Shown here: positions 31,526 to 41,164 of the stretch, piece by piece
Numbering within the stretch: position 1 is the first letter of the stretch
Layout: the number at the start of each line of letters is the position of its first letter
DNA from: Adiantum capillus-veneris
Lineage: Eukaryota > Streptophyta > Polypodiopsida > Polypodiales > Pteridaceae
Length of the DNA: 64,000 bases
NCBI GenBank assembly: GCA_014529385.2
Contig: CM043960.1
Location: 122,069,043-122,133,042, forward strand
Direction of reading: 5' to 3'
The notes under the pieces: model-generated
What the model saw: only the letters and a program-made list of their open reading frames with translations
Told to the model about the DNA's origin: nothing
The model's database searches: none
Translations under genes and position numbers: made by a program

Positions 31526-31910
31526 TGAAATAAACACGGAGAGAGGATCTCCAGGCTACACAGACCGCCTACAGATACGCGTCGAACGAACCGCCCGACC
31601 ATAGCCACCATCTGGCAGTTCCCCCGTGCTGGGGCCAGCGTCCGAGGACGTAGGCGTGCACCTGTAAGACCGAGCGTCCCATACCACCCGGCCTCACCTC
31701 CTCGAGGTGACCTCGCGCACTCCTAGCCTCGCGGGCTAACCACTAGCACTCTGCCAGTGGGGGTCGATAACTATAAATGAGGCCTTGGCCTCCCTTTTAT
31801 AATAATGGCCGGCCACACTGGCCGTGTTCACACTACGTCCACCCGGACACTGGACGCCCATCCTGACGGCATCTCGGCTAGATCCCCTCTCATGTGAGCG
31901 GGACATAACA
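31526..31910 (-). repeat. 5' LTR of chromovirus F
   Basis: It pairs with 25596-25980. The minus TATA box TTATAAAAGG near 31793-31802 would drive the element. TSD gagag follows. Confidence 0.92.
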
Positions 31911-31915
31911 GAGAG

Positions 31916-32143
31916 AGAAGAATACGACAGCAGAATGTTGTCAAACCCTCCTCCGAAGGCCCCACTCTCTATGGAGAGAGCGATATACTATTGATAGCAC
32001 AAATCTCTACAATGCTTTGGACTTGCCGACGATGTCGACGGCGATGAGGACGACGACGAGACGGGCTGAATGTAAAAACACTAATGGCTGAAATCTGCAA
32101 ATCTTTATCTGCTGAATTCTGACTCTATGTCGGTGACGACGGC
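31916..32143 (-). repeat. 5' LTR of element C, piece 2
   Basis: It resumes the C LTR after F (AAGAATACGACAGCAGAATG...), colinear with 14580-14935, and ends at the acggc target of element E (32139-32143). Confidence 0.8.
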
Positions 32144-32216
32144 TGTCACAAGACGGGCACCACGTGCCAATAAAAAAGAACAAACTGAACAACTTTAAGC
32201 ACTTCAAATAACAACT

Positions 32217-32255
<39 letters not shown>

Positions 32256-32821
32256 ACGCGACGCGGAGTGGCGGAATTCCACCCCAGAGAGTATTGGCCC
32301 CAAATTTTGGCGCCCCTTTCGGTATTTCTTTATATTGCATCAACACAGTACAAGCCGGTACTCGACTCTGCACCTTCTCCAGGAAGCATGCCTGAGAATA
32401 AGCCCTAACCTCATATTCAAAGGCCCTTGGCCTAAAAAGCAATTACAGTGAAAAGCCTTCAAAACTCAAAAGCTTCTCGTCCAAAAGCAAAGCCAAAAAG
32501 CTGCCAACGTAAATCACGGAAATCCGTACAACCTGCCACATCATCACCCAACGCAAAACGCAAAAATCTCCCTATTGCCCTTAGGGTTAGGGTTAGGGTT
32601 TTTGTAATTTTAAGGTTTCTGACAAAAATTAGGGTTTGCAAGTTTTAGGGTTAGGGTTTTCAGAATTAGGGTTTCAACAGTTAGGGTTTTTGGCAGAAAT
32701 TAGGGTTAGGGTTTTTGCTCTTGGACAGCCACGTCATCACTTTGTGACAGTTAAGGCCCCTCGGCCACGTCTGTAAGTTGGCTCCATTCTTTAGGCTTTA
32801 ACACGTCAGCAGTTTGTTACA
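32144..32821 (-). repeat. 3' LTR of element E (678 bp)
   Basis: It starts TGTCACAAGACGG and ends GTTTGTTACA. It contains (GA)n at 32219-32253 and TTAGGG-like runs at 32580-32712. It has an extra ~90 bp near the right end (CACGTCATCACTTTGTGACAG...) compared with element 2. Confidence 0.87.
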
Positions 32822-34497
32822 TCTCCCCTTCTTGAAAGAGAGTAATCGTCCACGATTACAACATATCTGCAAAACAACTCAAGTTAGCTCAAAAATTTCC
32901 GAGGGTCATTCCGAGGGACATCAGTTTGCTCTTTTTATTAAGCAGTTAGCTTCTCCTTTCTGCTCTTTTGATCAAGGAGTTAGCTTCTCCTTTCGACTGT
33001 TTTGATCAAAGAGTTAGCTTCTCCTTTCTGCTCTTTTGATCAAGGAGTTAGCTTCTCCTTTCGTCCAGATCGAAACTCTTGATATTCCGGCGTAGTAAAA
33101 TTAGCCATCACACCCAGACCGTACTAATCTTCCACAGGTGTCTTGATGCACTAAAAAGTTACATACCCAGGCAATCTCGTCCAATTAGGAATATTCAGTA
33201 ATTGGCACATCACAATGCAACACAAATGCTTACATATGCATGTTACAAAACATAGAAACGTGAAGTCGCCGATGATACTCCCCCCGCAAATAACCATCCA
33301 GGTCCGGGCCATGAGCTGTTCAACGACTCCCTCATCACTCCTCCCGCATAACCTAAAAAGGTCCGGGCCGGGAGATAGAGGCCTTTTACAACCAAACGCC
33401 CCCCAGACCGCAGCCTGCGTCGTTTGGAGGTGCTGAGAGTAACCACTGCTCAGACTTCTTAATACTCCTCCCGCATAACCATCCAGGTCCGGGCTGGGAG
33501 TCGCAACAACAATACTCCCCCCGTAAATAACCACAAGAGTCCGGGCCATGAGTAAAAAGAAAAAAACAACACTTTTCAATCATTCAATACTCCCCCCGCA
33601 AATAACCACAAGGGTCCGAGCCATGAGTATGAACAAGCATTCTCAACCATAATTTCTCACTTCTCCACCCAGGAGTAAAATCACCAATCATTGAAACCAG
33701 TTATCAAACCAGAGTCAAACAATTCAAATCGGCACCAAAATAGGTTCAAAACAGATACCATCCATTTCAAAAAATATCCAAACAAGATCAAACAGAACTC
33801 AAACTTAAAAAGCAATCTCGACATCAGTCGAGCTCGAAAAGTCGACTGACTTTCCATCCCATCCTGAAACCTGCATCAAAAATTAGGGCTAGGTTTCTTC
33901 CATAGGGTCGTGGCCGAGCACAGCATGGTCCATCAGCTCTTGAACAAACAGTGTTTTCGTTGGTGCGATGGTAGTCCCAAGATATATCAGTCACATCGGA
34001 CCTCCAAGGTCATCAGCTCGTGAAGAGATATCTACTGAGAGATGTTGAGAAATTTCAAGTTATAAACTATTAGGGTTTCCATGGCAAGCATTTCACGATA
34101 CCCCACTCTACCAGAAGTTGCACCTTGAAGGAAGATGTCAGAAACCATACAACTTCGGACAAAATTTTTCTTGAAAGCTTGCCAAGTCCTTGGAGTGTGC
34201 TGCTAGGTAGTTGTAGACATCAACATCTGCATGGCATTGCTTCTGAGAAAAACAGTAACTTGAAACAAATCGGGGATTCTTCTTTTGCAAGTGATCTTAA
34301 TGGCTTATGCCCTGTAAGACATGAGCGGTGAAGACGGGAGCGCGCCTGATGCGTGATGAAGTAAGGGTGGGAGTGGCTAATAAGTTTGGGTTGAAGGACG
34401 AAGATATCTCAAATAAAATTCCATCAATAGCTTTGTCTGCTCTTTTGTAGAACCGGTATGCTTTCAGAAAAGCACACGCCTGATGCTCTCATACCAC
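32822..34497 (-). other. Interior of element E: PPT, stem-loop arrays, gag scrap, PBS
   Basis: The PPT is at 32822-32833. Four ~34-bp stem-loop repeats lie at 32930-33062, and five ACTCC...GGAGT/TGAGT cassettes start near 33277, 33336, 33463, 33513 and 33589. From 33650 to 34300 it is A-rich and then faintly gag-like, matching 6000-7300 of element 2 with large deletions. The leader at 34305-34485 matches 7880-8046. The PBS-like GCTCTCATACCA at 34485-34496 has one change from consensus. Confidence 0.72.
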
Positions 34498-34570
34498 TGT
34501 CACAAGACAGGTACCACGTGCCAATAGAAAAGAACAGACTGAACAACTTTAAGCACTTCAAATAACAACT

Positions 34571-34611
<41 letters not shown>

Positions 34612-34935
34612 ACGCGACGCGGAATGGCGGAATTCCACCCCAGAGAGTATTGGCCCCAAACCTTGGCACCCCTTTCGGTATTTCTTTATATTGCATCAAC
34701 GCAAAACAAGCCGGTACTCGACTCTGCACCTTCTCCAGGAAGCATGCCTGAGAATGAGCCCTAACCTCATATTCAAAGACCCTTGGCCTAAAAAGCAATT
34801 ACAGTGAAAAGCCTTCAAAACTCAAAAGCTTCTGGTCCAAAAGCAAAGCCGAAAAGCTGTCAACGTAAATCACGGAAATCCGTACAGCCTGTCACGTCAT
34901 CACCCGGCGCAAAACACGAAAATCTCCCTGCTGAC
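34498..34935 (-). repeat. 5' LTR of element E, piece 1
   Basis: It matches the first ~430 bp of 32144-32821, with (GA)n at 34572-34609. Its last five bases, ctgac, are the target of array D. Confidence 0.85.
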
Positions 34936-35659
34936 TGTCACAAAACGGGAGCGTACACGAGCACTTGAAAATCTGAAAATTAAAATACTTTGCAAATGTG
35001 AGAGAAGGGAGAAGATCGACACAGTATTGGGGACCAGAAGATGGGTTGGTCCCCCCCCTTTAAGAGTATTCTTTTATTCAGGGAGAATTCGTATACAAGC
35101 ACGAGAACCCGAGGAAACCCCTCCGTTCTGTAATCTTAGACCCGAAGGTCGTGCTTTCTCGTAAAGGGCTTGGGCACAAGGCCGTTCCTCCCCGTAAGGG
35201 ACTTAGGCGCGAAGCCGTACTTTCCCGTAAGGGACTTAGGCGTGAAGCCTTACTTCCCGTGAAGGGCCTTCCCGTAAGACAGGAGATTCCTGCAAAACAA
35301 ACCACACAAACACGCGACAACAATTCGTATGGCGAATCCACAATAGATACCTGTCGCTCTTGCGCGGGAAAAGCGACTTCCATGCTTCGTAGTCTCGCGA
35401 TCTCTTGCGGCAGAGTCTTCTCTTGCTGATGTTGGTACCTCCTGTGAGTGAGGGCATGTGGTGCTTTTATAGCTCCCTGGCCACAGCATGAATAACTGCT
35501 CGCGTAGAGATCACGGCCGTTTTTTTTTTTTTTTTTACCGTCACCCATCAAATGACACATCAGAGTTGTCCGTTCTTGATGGCAGTTCCAGTAGCTACAA
35601 TCTTTTAACAGTTCTTAGTGCACACAATAAAATATCCTAAAAAAGAGATTAATCATTAA
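34936..35659 (-). repeat. LTRa of array D, with internal deletion and lost 3' half
   Basis: Compared with LTRb it lacks the segment between the poly-T near 35520 and the TCACCCATC motif near 35540 (about 480 bp). It then breaks at ATTAAG into the gag region (35660), losing the rest of the LTR and most of the interior. Confidence 0.82.
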
Positions 35660-36201
35660 GTTCCTTGCAGAGCTTTGGTATACCACCAAGTACTTGCAAT
35701 CCCCCTTGAGGTGTTTAGTCACATGCCTCACCTTCGACGCTTCTGAGAAATTGCCATTTGCAAAGGCAACTTCAAACTGTCGAACTAAAGCGGTAGCTTT
35801 CGGAACATCTTCTCTTCCGTCACAAGTATCAAACTTGACCGGAGTGTTCCTAGGTCTAGAGACCTCCTTCATATCCTTCCCGAAATGACGGGATTTCATG
35901 GCTATGGTTTTGGATTGATGTTTATGGATATTTTCTGAATTTTGAAGGATCTTGAGCATTCCGCTCCTTGGATTCTCTAGGTTCTTGAGCATCATGCTCT
36001 TGTCGCCTTCTCAGAGAATCCCAAGTCTTGTGTCGACTTCTTGCAGAGGAAAAAAAAAATTTCCAACTCTGCGAGCTTTTCCTACAGGACTTAGGTTTCC
36101 GCCTGCTTACTTCTCTCTTGGCTTGTCATGGCTTCTTCCCGTATCTTCCCAGAGTCGTCCTCCTTTACAGAGAAAGAGAGGAGACCATGCTCTGATACCA
36201 C
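35660..36201 (-). other. Interior remnant a of array D (gag fragment and PBS)
   Basis: It matches 40621-41164. The minus gag frame (35995 to about 35660) reads HFGKDMKEVSRPRN...FEVAFANGNFSEASKVRHVTKHLKG and is frameshifted by a five-C run at about 35701-35705. The PBS is at 36189-36200. Confidence 0.78.
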
Positions 36202-36420
36202 TGTCACAAAACGGGAGCGTACACGAGCACTTGAAAATCTGAAAATTAAAATACTTTGCAAATGTGAAAGAAGGGAGAAGATCGACACAGTATTGGGGAC
36301 CAGAAGATGGGTTGGTCCCCCCCCCCCCGTTAAGAGTATTCTTTTATACAGGGAGAATTCGTATACAAGCACGAGAACCCGAGGAAACCCCTCCGTTCTG
36401 TAATCTTAGACCCGAAGGTC

Positions 36421-36540
36421 GTGCTTTCCCGTAAAGGGCTTGGGCACAAGGCCGTTCCTTCCCATAAGGGACTTAGGCGCGAAGCCGTACTTTCCCGTAA
36501 GGGACTTAGGCGTGAAGCCGTACTTCTCGTGAAGGGCCTT
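36421..36540 (-). repeat. 33-bp tandem repeats in the R/U5 region of LTRb
   Basis: Units at 36421-36453, 36454-36486 and 36487-36519 plus a partial one each contain TCCC-GTAA-GGGA-like and GGC...GCC fold-backs. The same array is in LTRa, LTRc (41387-) and LTRd (46477-). Read on minus it gives an 11-residue repeat, but I do not regard that as coding. Confidence 0.75.
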
Positions 36541-36733
36541 CCCGTAAGACAGGAGATTCCTGCAAAACAAACCACACAAACACGCGACAACAATTCGTAT
36601 GGCGAATCCACAATAGATACCTGTCGCTCTTGCACGGGAAAAGCGACTTCCGTGCTTCGTAGTCTCGCGATCTCTTGCGGCAGAGTCTTCTCTTGCTGAT
36701 GTTGGTACCTCCCGTGAGTGAGGGCATGTGGTG

Positions 36734-36741
36734 CTTTTATA
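36734..36741 (-). promoter_or_regulatory. TATA box of the array-D LTR
   Basis: The top strand CTTTTATA is TATAAAAG on minus, followed about 30 bp downstream by the expected start. Copies lie at 35464-35471, about 41699-41706 and about 46789-46796. Confidence 0.6.
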
Positions 36742-37458
36742 GCTCCCTGGCCACGGCACGAATAACTGCTCGCGTAGAGATCGCGGCCGGGTTTTTTTTT
36801 TTGTGTTCTACCCGAAATAGGGAGAGAGAATTCGCTGGCTGGTTTTGTTGCTTTATCTTCTAAGTGGCTGCCCACTTATTAAGTGGGCGGCCGGCATATT
36901 TTAAAATTGGTCTAAACCTGCCCAAAAACTCAATAAAACCTTATAAGTTAAAACCAATGCATTTAACAACACTTCCCAGGCGTCCCTGGATGCAACCACA
37001 TGCACGAATGCAATGCAAACATAGATTCCTCGCGGAAAAGCGTCTGCCTTCCCGCGATTGTTCCTGCTTTTCGTAAAAAGCTTCATTGAACCCATCTTTA
37101 TTCTTGTGCTTGCGTTCTTACGCGTATTTTCTTACTCAGTTCGGATTTCCTCCTTAGCCTACGGGATGCCCCCTTACTGATGCGCCCGTCACCCATCATG
37201 TGATGCATCAGGGGCACTCGTAACCCGGCCCTTTCCACCGAACTTACGGAAACTCCTTCGCGATGTTTACTGTCACCCATCAAATGACACATCAGAGTTG
37301 TCCGTTCTTGATGGCAGTTCCTGTAGCTACAATCTTTTAACAGTTCTTAGTGCACACAATAAAATATCCTAAAAAAGAGATTAATCATTAAAAATAAGAA
37401 AATAGTCCAATTAGCAACATCCCTCTGGCTTCTAAACAGTTGACCTCAACTGTAGTGC

Positions 37459-38016
37459 TTAGACATATACCTCCAGTATCTCGGGATAAGCTGCTAATTC
37501 CTCCTGCGTCATCCATTGAACATCTAGATTCGAATAGTTCTTAAACTTAACCAAATACTTCCGTGTTATCTTTCCGGATTTGAGAGACCGCTCCTGATGA
37601 CTTACTATCTGCTCCGGTTGGAGTATTTCTTCTGTTTCCTCAACCTCAGGAGGTTCCTCAGCACTAGGCTGGCTTGGAGGCGGTCCCACATACGGCCGGA
37701 GTAAACTGACATGGAAAGCATTATGGATCTTCCAATTAGGCGGTAGCGCTAATCGGAACGTGACATCATTTACTCGCTCAGTGATCTTAAACGGCCCATA
37801 ATAACGGGTAGAAAGTTTTACCACCTTCCCCTTATGAGACGCTTGTTTCTTAAGTCTTGCCTTCTCAAACTTGAGTAAGACTAACTGTCCGACTGTTAAG
37901 TCTAGATTCCTTTTGTGCTTGCTTTTCCTTGTGCACAATTCTAACACAGTTCGGAATTTCCTCCCGACTATGGATATTCCCTTTCCGATGCACCCGTCAC
38001 CCACCTTGTGACGCAT
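37459..38016 (-). CDS. U3-located integrase C-terminus and chromodomain ORF (LTRb)
   Basis: The intact 185-codon ORF starts inside a TCACCCACC...GCATCAG motif. Residues about 25-115 are the gypsy integrase C-terminal GPY/F module: LDLTVGQLVLLKFEKARL, then TRYYGPFKITERV, then IHNAFHVSLLRPYVG. A Pro/Glu linker follows, then a chromodomain (QPEQIVSHQERSLKSG...RKYLVKFKNYS...VQWMTQEEL) to the end. In chromoviruses this tail tethers integrase to chromatin. Here it has no catalytic core and lies in an LTR's U3. The translation is identical in LTRc and LTRd; at least one synonymous change is visible (T versus C at 37631 versus 42601). Confidence 0.8.
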   Translation of the reverse strand: MRHKVGDGCIGKGISIVGRKFRTVLELCTRKSKHKRNLDLTVGQLVLLKFEKARLKKQASHKGKVVKLSTRYYGPFKITERVNDVTFRLALPPNWKIHNAFHVSLLRPYVGPPPSQPSAEEPPEVEETEEILQPEQIVSHQERSLKSGKITRKYLVKFKNYSNLDVQWMTQEELAAYPEILEVYV

Positions 38017-38423
38017 CAGGAATACCCATCACCTAGTCCTTTCCTACCGAACTTACGGTACAATCTCCTTCACGATGCTCTATGTCACCCATCCTATGAC
38101 GCATCAGAGATGTCCGTTCCCGGATGGTCGCATACTTCTTTCCGATGCTCCCTGTCACCCATCCGATGTGACGCATCAGAAGTACCCGTTCCTGGTGGCC
38201 TTAAAGATATTCCCGTTCTCAGTGCTTCCGTCATTACTTTGAACGACGCACTAGGAATACTCTGTACTCGGATGTCTCCAGTGAGAAAAACCCTCACTTA
38301 AAATTCCAATAATTCATTTAGAATTATTTTTCCTGTTGTTCCAAGCGACAAAACCCTCTCACTTATAAATCCAATAATTCATTTAGAATTATTTTCTTGT
38401 CAAATAAAGCCAGTTTAGCAACA

Positions 38424-41164
38424 TCCCTCTCACTTATAAACAGTTGTCCTCAACTGTAGAGGTCCAACTGAACTGCCGGGGAGAAACCGGAAAGATTCCA
38501 AATCTTGCTCAATGGTGAGTTGAGCTAGTTCTTTCTCAAAAGAGAACTTTAAAATTAATTTAAACAGAAATTCAATAATTCAATAATTCAATACTTACCT
38601 TACCGGTTCATGTCCTTCCTCTAGTACCTCTAGGATATCCTTCACCGATTATCAAACTTACGAGCCATGTAAGAACTCGTCATTCGCTTCTTTCCAACAG
38701 ATCGGAAGTTTCCTCATTCCAGAATCCGTTAACTCAATTCCACCTTCTCAATCCGAAAAGAATAATCCTCCTAGAAATCAATCTAGGTATCTGTCTTTGC
38801 GCATAATCCTGCGCTGTTAGTCTAGAGGGTATTAAACCTCTGGTGTCCTCCCACATAGGGAATGCTCAAGTCATAGAGCATTAAGCTCGATGTCTTTCTT
38901 TCACAATTTGCGATCACCTTAAAGAAGATTCTTGTTTCGGGCCGACGCTCAACGTAGGCGAATGGTTCCAATCCGAAGATTCCTTGTGCACGGCGGCACT
39001 TCCTTCCAATCTTTTCCTCCTGTAAGTTATTACCACTAGCAGTTTTCTCGAGACGCCTATTAGCGTCTCTTCCTTGCAGAGGCCATCCTTGCAAGCATCT
39101 AGGATTCCTTGCAAAATTCTTAGGCAGATTAAATTCTAGCCATACCATTCTGTGAACATAAGTTCAAACTTGGCCCACTTAAGGGTGAACCCGCTTTGGA
39201 TCTCAAGGATGTTCTCCCATATGTGGTTAAGGTAATTCTTACCATTTTAAAATGGTTGGCAAATTTTACTCTTACGAACATAATAGTTCGAATTTATTCC
39301 AGCAGCGTGTAAATGCTACTTGACCTGCTCATGGAGAAACATATACCGCAACCAAAAGTTGCTACTGTAATAATAAAAGCACATAGCGTACTCAATAATC
39401 AACGACCATCAGAAAACCTCTTCTCCGTAGAGAAACTCAAATTCCTTCTACCGAACACATCTCAAATAGAGATTCTCGTGTCGGAGTATCCTTGCGCACA
39501 AAAAGGCGCTCAAGAGAGTATAACAAACTCTCGTCCAGTTCCTTGGCATAGGTCTGCATCTTCGTGTGTTATCCATGTACTCAAAAGTGTACATAATTCT
39601 TAAGCTGTGTTGAAGTTTCGGTGAACCTGGGAAATTACCTTCCCTTCGTAAAATCCTTCGAGCGAAGAAGCTCAACTTGATGATCACTTGGCTCGATCTT
39701 AGAGCAAAACCTGCTCATCAAATAATCTAGGATTTTAATCCTTGGATTCCTCAAGCACAGGCCGTAGTCGTCGCTTGTTCCTTCCCTCATAAAGAGAGTG
39801 TTCATTCACTTGTGCAAAAAGCACTACCATATTACCAGGTAGGGGTGTTGGTTCATAAGGTACTCAAGCTTAATGAAAGCTTTTCTTTGTTGGAAAGCTC
39901 AGAATGGTTCCTTCATAATTGCCTACCCACAGTAGCAGGTAATCTGTTCGAGAATTACCGGATACCAGATCAATTATGGACCTTCCGGATGGTTAAACAA
40001 AGTAGTTCATCGTATAAAACAATGTTCTGACTCAACCATACTCTCATAAGCACTCAAGAGTGATCAGTCTTGGCTAAACTTATGCAATCCTCGTGCGAAA
40101 AAGAAAACGCACTTTGTAACTTCCTCAAAGACGTAACTTTGATCAGACTTGCCCTCTAACTTGAAGTTTGAGGGTCTCCTATTCAAAAAACTCAGGAGTT
40201 AGATTGAATTCCCTTACTCCAAACTTTCTCCGGATAGCAACGTATCCTTCGAGGAGAGGTAACAAAAATTCGTTGTTTCTAGGTTCAATGGTTCTCGTCC
40301 CACTACGGGGATTGTATTCTATGTACATCAAGGTGTACACTTTCAGCTTTTATTGTTGACTCCACCATCTGCTGCAAAGTATCTTGCAAATGGGTTTACA
40401 AATTCGGGCAAAAGTCCTTCGTTAAATTTGTTCATCTTTCCTTCCTCAAAGAGGATCAAGAATGGAGCTACCTTGGCAAGAGTGAACCACTACTTGCTTT
40501 GACTCACTCGTGTTCCTATTGGGCAAACCGATCCCAATCTTCTTGGATGCCTTCTTCAAAGCATAGAGGAAAAAAATTTGTCAAAAAATTCAGCCTTGAA
40601 TTGAATCCAAGTCTTGTTGTAAGTTCCTTGCAGAGCTTTGGTATACCACCAAGTACTTGCAATCCCCCTTGAGGTGTTTAGTCACATGCCTCACCTTCGA
40701 CGCTTCTGAGAAATTGCCATTTGCAAAGGAAACTTCAAACTGTCGAATTAAAGCGGTAGCTTTCGGAACATCTTCTCTTCCGTCACAAGTATCAAACTTG
40801 ACCGGAGTGTTCCTAGGTCTAGAGACCTCGTTCATATCCTTCCCGAAATGACGGGATTTCATGGCTATGGTTTTGGATTGATGTTTATGGATATTTTCTG
40901 AATTTTAAAGGATCTTGAGCATTCCGCTCCTTGGATTCTCTAGGTTCTTGAGCATCATGCTCTTGTCGCCTTCTCAGAGAATCCCAAGTCTTGTGTCGAC
41001 TTCTTGCAGAGGAAAAGAAAAATTTCCAACTCTGCGAGCTTTTCCTACAGGACTTAGGTTTCCGCCTGCTTACTTCTCTCTTGGCTTGTCATGGCTTCTT
41101 CCCGTATCTTCCCAGAGTCGTCCTCCTTTACAGAGAAAGAGAGGAGACCATGCTCTGATACCAC
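38424..41164 (-). other. Interior b of array D
   Basis: On minus, the PBS is at 41152-41163, then a leader, then a gag fragment (40862-40590; FEVSFANGNFSEASKVRHV, frameshifted by a five-C run). About 2.1 kb without recognisable coding follows, to the PPT at 38424-38434. Short plus- and minus-strand frames there are not supported. Confidence 0.72.

Larger units (their letters stand above)
25596..31910 (-). mobile_element. Chromovirus F: Ty3/gypsy retrotransposon with chromodomain
   Basis: Both LTRs are 385 bp (25596-25980, 31526-31910). PBS, PPT and 5-bp TSD gagag (25591-25595, 31911-31915) are all present. Coding order on minus is gag-CCHC-PR-RT-RH-IN-chromodomain, the chromovirus order. Several stops, frameshifts and an RNase H deletion make it defective. 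It sits in the 5' LTR of element C. Confidence 0.93.
36202..38423 (-). repeat. LTRb of array D (2222 bp, composite)
   Basis: It starts TGTCACAAAACGGG and ends GTTTAGCAACA. The minus TATA box (TATAAAAG, 36734-36741) places U3 at about 36770-38423. It contains, on the top strand from the left: three 33-bp repeats (36421-36519), a first LTR end ATTAGCAACA at 37419 with PPT-like TCCCTCTGGC, the integrase-chromodomain ORF, five TCACCCATC...GCATCAG motifs, and the true end at 38423. Confidence 0.85.

Noticed and set aside
36406-36759. 117-codon minus frame with 11-residue repeats, present in the full D LTR copies
   Set aside because: It lies in LTR R/U5 over 33-bp DNA repeats, where overlapping frames on both strands are open. 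Its conservation is explained by the recent copying of the LTR. Kept as a repeat, not a CDS.
39313-39603. 96-codon plus frame repeated at 44281-44571
   Set aside because: It is antisense to the non-coding interior of array D and identical because the units are duplicates. No domain is seen.
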